Below the pieces are notes generated by a model that saw nothing but the letters and a program-made list of their open reading frames with translations, had not been told where the DNA came from and made no database searches. A program made the position numbers and the translations under genes. Source: Polaromonas sp. (GTDB taxonomy: Bacteria > Pseudomonadota > Gammaproteobacteria > Burkholderiales > Burkholderiaceae_C). From it: a DNA stretch of 14,038 nt. Below, in pieces: positions 1 through 6,354 of this stretch. How positions within the stretch are numbered: the stretch's first letter is position 1; each line of letters starts with the position of its first letter. The DNA is taken from contig JAHFQQ010000059.1 in the NCBI GenBank assembly GCA_023259235.1, positions 1 to 14,038 on the forward strand. The letters run 5' to 3'.

Positions 1-2
1 AG

Positions 3-110
3 GCCACTGATGCGACCGATCCGCTGCACGCGGCGCGGGCACTTGAGGTGACCTCGCTTTGGCGGCTGGCCGTCGCCGGGCCCGTCATGGACAGCGCACC
101 ACAGCCATGA
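3..110 (+). CDS. C-terminal tail of an unidentified gene (5' truncated by window edge)
   Basis: An open frame enters from the left edge and ends with TGA at 108-110, giving 35 residues that include DPLHAARALEV and LWRLAVAGPV. Its codons end mostly in G or C, as in the real genes of this window, and the other two frames of this strand meet early stops. The stop overlaps the ATG of the dusC remnant (ATGA at 107-110), a typical operon junction. This suggests the gene was once followed directly and in coupled fashion by dusC. The tail is too short to name a family. Confidence 0.45.
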   Translation, partial: ATDATDPLHAARALEVTSLWRLAVAGPVMDSAPQP

Positions 111-395
111 CCCTATTGTTCGCGCCCAAATGCTGGGTGCTGACCCGGTCTGCTTCGCGGAAAATGCCGACCCGCTCGCGGGCCTGGGAATCCCCGGCAT
201 TGACTTGGACTTCGGCTGCCAGGCCAAGGTGGTGAACTGTCATGGCGGCGGTGCCGCAACCGGCTGGATGAACGCTCGCGTGCTGGCAACCTCAAGCAGT
301 GGCTCAACTTCTTGCGCAGCCGTTTTCCGGAAGCTGAGGCGGCTTGCCAGCAGATCAGGCGCGTCCATGAGCCGTTGCTGATTGACGGATGGTAG
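107..395 (+). pseudogene. dusC: Remnant of tRNA-dihydrouridine synthase C with two internal deletions
   Basis: DusC reduces specific uridines in tRNA D-loops with FMN and NADPH. Three pieces of the family can be read here. The start is in frame 2 from ATG 107 (MTLLFAP, the family's usual LLLAPMEG opening). The middle is in frame 1 at about 112-260 (VRAQMLGADPV, AENADPLAGLGIPGIDLDFGC, then AKVVN, close to the active-site block LNFGCPAKTVN). The C-terminus is in frame 3 at about 279-395 (NLKQWLNFLRSRFPEAEAA, ending at TAG 393-395). An intact DusC has about 310-330 residues; this locus has room for fewer than 100. Around 60 residues are missing after the start and about 160 in the middle, and both joins change frame. 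The active-site Cys survives, but the usual Pro after it is Gln. It is non-functional. The identity rests on remembered family motifs. Confidence 0.8.
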
Positions 396-499
396 GCGGG
401 TTGTTGGTTGAGCACAAGGATCATTTATCCACCAACTGAGACCGGTCGGTTCTCCATGCATGGATGGTGCGACCAGTTTCACTTCGCACATCGGGAGGG

Positions 500-528
500 T
501 TGCAGGTTTCATTTTCTCCTGATAAGAT
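500..528 (+). promoter_or_regulatory. Candidate sigma-70 promoter of the tetR-exporter operon
   Basis: TTGCAG at 500-505 and TAAGAT at 523-528 are separated by 17 bases. Each matches only part of the consensus (TTGACA, TATAAT). The position fits: it lies upstream of the tetR start, in the gap after the dusC remnant, and the palindrome at 529-546 follows directly. The stretch 396-499 holds no gene that I can see. Confidence 0.4.
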
Positions 529-546
529 AGTAACTAATTACTTACT
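529..546. promoter_or_regulatory. Palindromic operator, probably for the adjacent TetR regulator
   Basis: The 18 bases AGTAACTAATTACTTACT equal their own reverse complement except at one mirrored pair (positions 6 and 13). The palindrome abuts the candidate -10 box and ends 14 bases before the TTG chosen as the tetR start. A repressor bound here would cover the transcription start, the usual autoregulation layout of TetR-controlled efflux operons. Assigning it to this TetR is inference. Confidence 0.55.
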
Positions 547-560
547 TATTGGGAAATACC

Positions 561-1169
561 TTGAATATCCACCCGAAACATCTTCCTGCGGATGAGCGGC
601 GTGCCGTCACTGTCGAGGCAGTGGTTGCACTGGCTGGTTTGCAAAACCCCAGTGAAATCACAACCGCAGTGATCGCCAGACACATGAATCTCACGCAGGG
701 AGCGCTGTTTCGCCACTTTCCAAACAAAGATGCCATCTGGCAGGCTGTCATGGAATGGGTGGCGGATCACCTCCTGGGGCGGATTGATCGCGCCGCGGAG
801 GGCATCGAGTCGCCCCTTTCTGCCATGCAAGCCATGTTCATGAGCCATGTCGAGTTCGTGGTCGAGCACCCCGGCGTGCCCCGCATGATGTTTGGCGAGT
901 TGCAGCGCGCCGATTTCACCCCGGCCAAGCGCATGGCGCAGACGCTGATCCAGCGCTACGGCGAACGTCTTGCCCTGTGCATCGAACAGGGAAAGGCGGC
1001 TGGAGAAATCGACCATGAAGTCGATACCCGTGCCGCCGCCACACTTTTTATCGGAACCGTCCAGGGCCTGGTCATGCAGTCCATGCTGTCAGGTGACATC
1101 AAACGCATGCACGCCGACGCACCGGGTGTTTTTGCAATTTATCAACGTGGTGTAAGGGGTTTGAAGTGA
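561..1169 (+). CDS. TetR/AcrR-family transcriptional regulator
   Basis: This is a 202-residue one-domain repressor of TetR size. A helix-turn-helix lies at about residues 33-52 (ITTAVIARHMNLTQGALFRHF), followed by the conserved P-N-K-D-A-I-W helix start. The rest is the helical ligand-binding and dimerisation domain. I chose TTG at 561 because GGGA (551-554) sits six bases upstream. A second TTG at 549 would add four residues (MGNT) but lies almost on the operator. The gene leads the exporter operon, and its TGA overlaps the GTG of the membrane fusion protein gene (GTGA, 1166-1169). It therefore probably represses its own operon until a toxic ligand binds. The ligand is unknown. Confidence 0.85.
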   Translation: MNIHPKHLPADERRAVTVEAVVALAGLQNPSEITTAVIARHMNLTQGALFRHFPNKDAIWQAVMEWVADHLLGRIDRAAEGIESPLSAMQAMFMSHVEFVVEHPGVPRMMFGELQRADFTPAKRMAQTLIQRYGERLALCIEQGKAAGEIDHEVDTRAAATLFIGTVQGLVMQSMLSGDIKRMHADAPGVFAIYQRGVRGLK

Positions 1170-2320
1170 AACAGTTTTTGTCCAGCCATGGGCGAACCCT
1201 GGCGCTGGTCGCTGTGCTGGTGCCATTGCTTGCGCTGTTCGTCTATGTCGCACTGCGTTCGGGGCCGTTGGCACCGGTGTCTGTGACAGTCCAAGCGGTG
1301 GAGGCGAAATCGATTACCCCGGCCCTGTTCGGCATTGGCACCGTCGAGGCCCGCTATACCAACAAGATCGGCCCCACGTTTGCCGGGCGTCTCAAACGGC
1401 TCGATGTGCATGTAGGCGATCGGGTAAAAGCCGGGCAGGTCCTCGGTGAGATGGAACCAATTGATCTCGATGACCGCATCCGTTCGCAGGAGGCGGCACT
1501 CAAACGCGCCGAAGCGGTTTTGCGCGAAACCGAAACGCGGCAAGCCTACGCTCAAACCCAGGCACGTCGCTACGAGCAATTGCTGGCGGTACGTTCGACC
1601 AGCGAGGAAATAGCCGCCGCCAAACATCAGGAATTGCAGATTGCAGATGCCGCCCTGTCGGCTGCGCGGGAAGACCTCGTGCGGCTCCGGGCTGACCGTG
1701 CAGCAGTAGTCGCACAACGGGGCAACTTGCGCCTTGTCGCGCCGGTAGATGGCCTGGTAGCGGCACGCGATGCCGATCCCGGCACGACCATCGTCGCCGG
1801 GCAGGCCGTGGTGGAAGTGATCGATCCCAAGAGCCTCTGGATCAATGTTCGCTTCGACCAGGTCAGCGCCACCGGTCTGGCCGCCGGCCTGCCGGCGCGC
1901 ATCGAGTTGCGCTGGCGTGCCGGACAATTCCTGTCCGGCCGCGTATTGCGGGTAGAGCCAAGGGCATACGCTGTGACCGAAGCGACGCTTGCCAAGGTGG
2001 TGTTCGATGCCCAGCCCGACGCCTTGCCGCCATTGGGTGAGTTGGCCGAAGTAACCGTCGCGTTGCCCGCACTTGCAGCAGTGCCAGTCATTCCCAATGC
2101 TGCCATTCAACGTGTCGACGGCAAACTGGGTGTGTGGCAGATCGTGGATGGCGATTCGCGTTTCACGTCAGTCAAGCTGGGCGCTGGTGACCTTGATGGT
2201 CATATGCAGGTGAGGGAAGGGCTCAAGACCGGTGACAAGGTGGTCCTGTTCAGCGAAAAAGCGCTGACCGCGCGCAGCCGCCTCCACGTGGTCGAGCATA
2301 TCCCGGGAACAGTGCAATGA
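1166..2320 (+). CDS. HlyD/MacA-family periplasmic adaptor (membrane fusion protein) of an ABC exporter
   Basis: At 384 residues this has the size of a MacA/HlyD adaptor. A single N-terminal membrane helix (about residues 11-30, LALVAVLVPLLALFVYVAL) anchors it in the inner membrane. Next come the first half of the lipoyl and barrel domains (GIGTVEA, GRLKRLDVHVGDRVKAGQVLGEM), a long helical hairpin rich in Ala, Glu, Gln and Arg (about 105-188), and the second half-motif (VAPVDGLVAARDADPGTTIVAG). The C-terminal part is beta-barrel-like. The start is GTG 1166 with AGGGG seven bases upstream; the ORF is coupled to tetR by GTGA and to the permease by ATGA (2317-2320). It should bridge the permease to an outer-membrane factor, most likely the NodT-type lipoprotein at 6341. 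Confidence 0.9.
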   Translation: MKQFLSSHGRTLALVAVLVPLLALFVYVALRSGPLAPVSVTVQAVEAKSITPALFGIGTVEARYTNKIGPTFAGRLKRLDVHVGDRVKAGQVLGEMEPIDLDDRIRSQEAALKRAEAVLRETETRQAYAQTQARRYEQLLAVRSTSEEIAAAKHQELQIADAALSAAREDLVRLRADRAAVVAQRGNLRLVAPVDGLVAARDADPGTTIVAGQAVVEVIDPKSLWINVRFDQVSATGLAAGLPARIELRWRAGQFLSGRVLRVEPRAYAVTEATLAKVVFDAQPDALPPLGELAEVTVALPALAAVPVIPNAAIQRVDGKLGVWQIVDGDSRFTSVKLGAGDLDGHMQVREGLKTGDKVVLFSEKALTARSRLHVVEHIPGTVQ

Positions 2321-3522
2321 TCAGTCTGGCCGGACGCGACATCCTGCATTCCTGGGGCAAGTTTGTTTTCACCGGCGTCGGTCTTGGACTTCTGATCGGC
2401 GTGACCCTGGTGATGGCCGGCGTGTACCGTGGCATGGTGGACGATGCCAAGGCATTGCTCGACAACAGCGGCGCTGATCTGTGGGTGGTGCAGAAGGACA
2501 CACTCGGCCCCTATGCCGAATCGTCCAGTCTATACGACGACATCTATCGAGGCATCCTTGCTGTGCCAGGGGTTGCGCAGGCCACCAATGTGTCCTATCT
2601 GACCATGCAGGTGCGCAAAGACGAAAGCGATGTGCGCGCCATGGTGGTCGGTATTGCGCCCAGCAGGATGAAAGCCACAGCCGGATGGCCGCCCTATCTC
2701 GTGGCAGGCCGCCAGATCACGCGTAGTCACTACGAGGCGGTGGCCGATATCGCCGCCGGTTTCAAACTGGGTGATCGTCTTGTCATTCGCCGAAATTATT
2801 ACACCGTCGTGGGGCTGACACGGCGCATGGTGTCGTCCAGCGGTGACCCGATGGTATTCATTCCGCTCAGGGATGCCCAGGAGGCCCAGTTCCTCAAGGA
2901 CAACGACGCTATCTGGCAAAGCCGCCGTCGTACCGAGGCGAACCCCGCGCTCAACCAGCCCGGTGTACCCGGCCTGCTGGATGCCGTGATCGCCTCGCAA
3001 AGCACCAACACGTTTGTCAATGCCGTGCTGGTGACCGTGAAATCCGGCTATGCGCCAGAGGATGTGGCGAAATCCATCCGCCGCTGGAAACGCCTGACGG
3101 CCTACACGCGGCCGCAAATGGAAAATATCTTGATCAGCAAGCTGATTGCCACTTCGGCCAAGCAAATCGGCATGTTCCTGGTAATCCTGGCCATCGTCAG
3201 CGCGGCCATCGTTGCGTTCATCATCTACACCCTTACCATGGACAAGATACGCGAGATCGCGGTACTGAAACTCATCGGCACGCGCAACCGCACCATCGCC
3301 TGGATGATCATGCAGCAGGCTCTCGCTTTGGGGGTCATCGGTTTTGTGGTGGGAAAGATCACCGCAACGCTGGCCGCGCCACTTTTTCCGAAGTATGTGC
3401 TGCTCATGCCTCTCGATTCCGTGGCGGGATTTTTTGCGGTGATGATGATCTGCATACTGGCCAGTGTTGTCGCCATTCGCATGGCGCTCAAGGTCGATCC
3501 GGCCGAAGCGATCGGAGGTTGA
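2317..3522 (+). CDS. FtsX/MacB-type ABC transporter permease
   Basis: This is a 401-residue inner-membrane protein with the four-helix layout of the FtsX/MacB/LolC superfamily: one helix near the N-terminus (about 15-40), a large periplasmic domain (about 45-275), then three helices near 284-308, 328-352 and 365-390. It ends in the usual cytoplasmic motif with KVDPAEAIGG, the counterpart of the P-x-E-A-L/I tail of MacB-type permeases. It follows the adaptor through an ATGA overlap and precedes the ATPase by one base. Exporters of this type move lipids, peptides or drugs from the periplasm or outer leaflet through an outer-membrane tunnel by mechanotransmission. The substrate cannot be inferred here. 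DevC-like permeases are the closest alternative label. Confidence 0.88.
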   Translation: MISLAGRDILHSWGKFVFTGVGLGLLIGVTLVMAGVYRGMVDDAKALLDNSGADLWVVQKDTLGPYAESSSLYDDIYRGILAVPGVAQATNVSYLTMQVRKDESDVRAMVVGIAPSRMKATAGWPPYLVAGRQITRSHYEAVADIAAGFKLGDRLVIRRNYYTVVGLTRRMVSSSGDPMVFIPLRDAQEAQFLKDNDAIWQSRRRTEANPALNQPGVPGLLDAVIASQSTNTFVNAVLVTVKSGYAPEDVAKSIRRWKRLTAYTRPQMENILISKLIATSAKQIGMFLVILAIVSAAIVAFIIYTLTMDKIREIAVLKLIGTRNRTIAWMIMQQALALGVIGFVVGKITATLAAPLFPKYVLLMPLDSVAGFFAVMMICILASVVAIRMALKVDPAEAIGG

Positions 3523-3523
3523 C

Positions 3524-4234
3524 ATGAGCGGCAAAGGCATCCAGATCGAAGGATTGAAAAAGCGCTACGGCGAGGGAGATACCGCAGTCGACGCGCTCAA
3601 GGGTGTCGATATGAAGGTGGCCCCTGGCGAGGTGGTTGGTCTGATTGGCCCCTCCGGCTCGGGCAAGAGCACCTTGCTCAAATGCCTGGGCGCGGTGATC
3701 GAACCAACCATTGGGCGCATGGTTCTAGGCGATGAGGTGATCTATGACAACGGCTGGAAGACGCGTGATCTGCGCGCTTTGCGGCGCGACAAGATCGGCT
3801 TCGTGTTTCAGGCGCCTTACCTGATTCCGTTTCTCGATGTCACCGACAACGTCGCACTGCTGCCCATGCTGGCAGGCATTCCCAATGGTGAGGCGCGTTC
3901 AAAGGCGCTGGAACTGCTTGCCGCCCTGGATGTGCAACACCGCGCCCGTGCCATGCCATCACACCTTTCCGGTGGTGAACAGCAGCGGGTTGCCATCGCT
4001 CGAGGGTTGGTCAATCGCCCGCCGGTCATTCTGGCCGACGAGCCAACCGCACCGCTTGATTCTGAGCGTGCCATGGCCGTTATCCGCATCCTCAATGACA
4101 TGGCGCGCAAGTTTGAAACCGCGATTATCGTCGTCACCCACGATGAAAAGATTATCCCGACCTTCAAACGCATTTACCACATTCGCGATGGCGTCACCTA
4201 TGAAGAAGCCGGCGAGGGGAGGGGGTTCGAGTGA
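3524..4234 (+). CDS. ABC transporter ATP-binding protein (MacB/LolD/DevA type)
   Basis: This 236-residue protein carries every nucleotide-binding-domain motif: Walker A GPSGSGKST (from residue 42), a Q-loop in FVFQAPYLIPF, the signature LSGGEQQRVAIARGL (from 148), Walker B VILADEP (168-174) and the switch His in VVTHDE (His206). It would power the permease encoded just upstream. The ATG at 3524 is chosen over an upstream in-frame start at 3464 because GGAGG lies five bases before it and because the earlier start would overlap the permease by 59 bases. The D-loop region reads PTAPLD, with Pro where most relatives have Asn or Ala. This is a mild oddity, since all catalytic residues are intact. 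Confidence 0.93.
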   Translation: MSGKGIQIEGLKKRYGEGDTAVDALKGVDMKVAPGEVVGLIGPSGSGKSTLLKCLGAVIEPTIGRMVLGDEVIYDNGWKTRDLRALRRDKIGFVFQAPYLIPFLDVTDNVALLPMLAGIPNGEARSKALELLAALDVQHRARAMPSHLSGGEQQRVAIARGLVNRPPVILADEPTAPLDSERAMAVIRILNDMARKFETAIIVVTHDEKIIPTFKRIYHIRDGVTYEEAGEGRGFE

Positions 4235-4423
4235 GCTTCTTGCTACTGGGTCTACCCTGCCCAGCCGCTACGGGGGCCAGTGCCGGGATTCGCTTTGGGT
4301 CTTTGTTGGCGCACGCGACTGCCCTGCGAGGCCAGCAGTGCCGTTACGGCTTGTCGGGCTTCGCATGGGTTCCCCATCGCATCGAAATAAACAAAATTGT
4401 TTTTCATTTCGGAGAAGATAAAC
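4235..4423. other. Intergenic stretch without a recognisable gene
   Basis: No open frame here has coding character or a plausible start. The left two thirds are GC-rich, while the last 45 bases turn AT-rich (AAATAAACAAAATTG) before a good ribosome-binding site, GGAGAAG, at 4411-4417. A weak 5-bp hairpin (ATGGG/CCCAT) occurs near 4366-4380. The gap could separate the exporter operon from a second transcription unit, but I see no convincing promoter or terminator. Confidence 0.35.
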
Positions 4424-4834
4424 ATGACAGCAGACATACAACGACCGCGCGGAATCTGGCTCTGGATCATTTCTCTGGTCGCCGTCGGGTTCGGCCTGCT
4501 GACCATCAAGCAGGGCGGCACGATCCTGTTCGGCGACGAGGCAGCAAGTGTCGCCGCGGGGAATTATGTGCCATTCATACTGGTTTTCAACTTTGTGGCG
4601 GGCTTTGTCTATGTCGTCGCCGGTGTCGCGCTGTGGATGCAACGACGCTGGGCAGTTGGGCTGGCAGTCTCGCTCGCCGCAGCCACGGCGTTCATGTTTG
4701 CGGCTTTCGGCGTTCATGTGTATTTCGGCGGTGCCTATGAGCTGCGCACAGTCTTTGCCATGGGCCTTCGAACGATCGTGTGGGCAATGATCGCGGCGAT
4801 TGGCTGGAGTCGACTGTCGCGGCGCAAGGATTGA
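4424..4834 (+). CDS. Small four-helix integral membrane protein of unknown function
   Basis: This is a 136-residue protein made almost entirely of four hydrophobic segments, at about 11-32, 48-71, 76-97 and 108-130. It has a short cytoplasmic-type N-terminus (MTADIQRPRG) and a positively charged tail (SRLSRRKD). The ATG at 4424 is preceded by GGAGAAG at seven-base spacing; an upstream in-frame TTG at 4397 has no such site. I do not recognise the family. It sits between an exporter and envelope or periplasmic genes and could belong to the same envelope-related unit, but nothing shows what it does. Confidence 0.75.
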   Translation: MTADIQRPRGIWLWIISLVAVGFGLLTIKQGGTILFGDEAASVAAGNYVPFILVFNFVAGFVYVVAGVALWMQRRWAVGLAVSLAAATAFMFAAFGVHVYFGGAYELRTVFAMGLRTIVWAMIAAIGWSRLSRRKD

Positions 4835-4867
4835 TGCCATGACTGTTGCCAGAATGCGGGATCTCTG

Positions 4868-5811
4868 ATGACCAGCTACCACTTACGGCATGTACCGTTA
4901 GAAGGAAGGGGACACATCGGGGACTGGATCCCGCCCGGGCCGCATGCACTCGGTGCGATTCATGGCTACTGCGGTGCGTTCAGCGCCGGAGTGCATTTGA
5001 TCGGCCTCAATGTGAACCTGCCGTTCAAGCCGGAACCCGATCTCCCCATCGCACCCGGGCCCGCATTTGACTTAAACAGGCTGATTCGTAGTTTCACGAA
5101 ATTTCCAGGACCGCATGGCTTTTGGCATGCGGCGTTGGCGCTCGTTCTGTATTCTGTAGATATTGTGCCAGCCGTAGCGCAAAGGGTCAGTCCAGAGGCC
5201 TCGGGCATCAGGGATTGCAGGGCGGATGAGGTCATCAAATTCCGTGGAGGAACCGCCAGACTGGAAAATGATCTGTTTACCGGCACTGACCAAAATTACA
5301 CCAACGGCGTGGCTTTCACCCTGGTTTCTCACGATATCGCCGGAAAGCTTCAACCCGAATGCCTGCCGACGCCGGTTCGCCTGCACGTGGAGCTCATCAA
5401 ATTCATGAACCCGGATTTCTGGTCGGACCCGGAAAACTCCGCGCACATGCAAAACATAGTGGTCAAATTTGGTCAGTCCATGTTCACTCCGAAGGATTTC
5501 GCAAGGGCCGATCTGATCCTCAATGATCGGCCTTATGCGGAATTGCTCTACATCGGTTTGTCGTGGAACCGGCGAAAACATGAACCTCAAACGAATCTGG
5601 AAATGCTCGATACGCGCGAGATAACCTTGGGCGTTATCGGCTCGTGGTCTTTGGCGGAACAATCACAAAATGTGGTTCACGATGCGATCGGCGCAGACAG
5701 ATTTCCAGGCTGGGATCACCAGTTGAAAAACGAGCCTGCCGTTCAGTTGAGTTTGAGGAGCAGAGCACGAATCAGGCTTACGGCTCGATTGCCCTGAGCG
5801 TCGAGTTCTAG
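4868..5811 (+). pseudogene. Broken LpxR-type (DUF2219) outer-membrane lipid A 3'-O-deacylase gene
   Basis: LpxR proteins are 12-stranded outer-membrane barrels that remove the 3' acyloxyacyl group of lipid A. From about residue 85 the frame shows a signal-peptide-like stretch (ALALVLYSVDIVPAVAQ), then the family's LENDLFTGTDQNYTNG block (Asn134, Asp135), the FGQSMFTP and DRPYAELLYIGL blocks, and VVHDAIGAD (His271) leading to WDHQLKNEPAV. The Asn-Asp pair and the His correspond to the family's catalytic residues. Roughly 150 further residues are then missing. The frame instead runs into a nonsense tail and stops at 5797. The true end of a barrel is readable in another frame from 5749 (FEEQSTNQAYGSIALSVEF, stop TAG 5809-5811, terminal Phe). 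The first 75 or so residues do not resemble LpxR. I call it an internal deletion with frameshift. Confidence 0.75.
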
Positions 5812-5886
5812 GGGGCGCAGGAAGCGCCGCACATACTGAATACCTCACGCCAAGAAACATTGACCGACAACTTCGAGAAGCGTTCC

Positions 5887-6354
5887 ATGCAACACCGACA
5901 TCATCTGCTCAGAGCCTGTTTCACAGCCTCGGTCATCGGCACGCTCCTGGCGAGCACATGCGCGCAGGCATGGGCCGATGACGTCGACAAGGCCAAGCCC
6001 TTGGGGCTACGCAAGATCATGCAGGACCTGGGCAGGAACATGCAGGGCATTACCGATGGCATTTCACGTGAGGACTGGGAATTGATGGCAAAAGTGGCGC
6101 CGTTGATTGCCGATCACCCGCAGCCGCCGATGGGTGAAAAGATGCGAATTTTGAGTTTTGTCGGCTCTGATGCGGGCAAGTTCAGGGGCCGTGACGAAAA
6201 GACCAATCAGGCGGTGCGAGCGTTGGGGCAGGCTGCGGCGCGCAGCGATGGGCAAGCCGTGATCTCGTCTTTCGCGGCGCTGCAAACCGCTTGTCTGGGC
6301 TGTCATCAGAGTTTTCGAAAACCATTCCTGGAGCATTTCTATGGACAACGCTAA
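5887..6354 (+). CDS. Periplasmic class II cytochrome c (cytochrome c'-like)
   Basis: This 155-residue precursor has a typical signal peptide (residues 1-30, ending in CAQAWA before DDVDKA). A single haem site, CLGCH (Cys136, Cys139, His140), lies near the C-terminus and is followed by QSFR. A C-terminal CxxCH with a downstream F-R is the hallmark of class II c-type cytochromes, four-helix bundles of about 120-130 residues. Here the mature protein would be 125. An N-terminal helix containing LGLRKIMQDLGRNMQ fits the fold. The ATG at 5887 has GAGAAG six bases upstream; a TTG at 5860 would put extra charged residues before the signal peptide. Its last 14 bases overlap the start of the outer-membrane factor gene. 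Its role (gas binding or electron transfer) is not evident. Confidence 0.85.
   Translation: MQHRHHLLRACFTASVIGTLLASTCAQAWADDVDKAKPLGLRKIMQDLGRNMQGITDGISREDWELMAKVAPLIADHPQPPMGEKMRILSFVGSDAGKFRGRDEKTNQAVRALGQAAARSDGQAVISSFAALQTACLGCHQSFRKPFLEHFYGQR

Noticed and set aside
549..560. Upstream TTG start for the TetR gene
   Set aside because: It almost touches the operator palindrome and lacks a spaced ribosome-binding site, while TTG 561 has GGGA six bases upstream. The difference is only four residues, so this remains uncertain.
1142..2110. Long minus-strand open frame (322 codons) opposite the adaptor gene
   Set aside because: It is a shadow of the adaptor gene, whose anchor, lipoyl and coiled-coil parts are unmistakable.
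2530..3540. Long minus-strand open frame (336 codons) opposite the permease gene
   Set aside because: The plus strand carries a clear FtsX-type permease in an overlapping operon. The antisense translation is His/Arg/Gly-rich with no structure.
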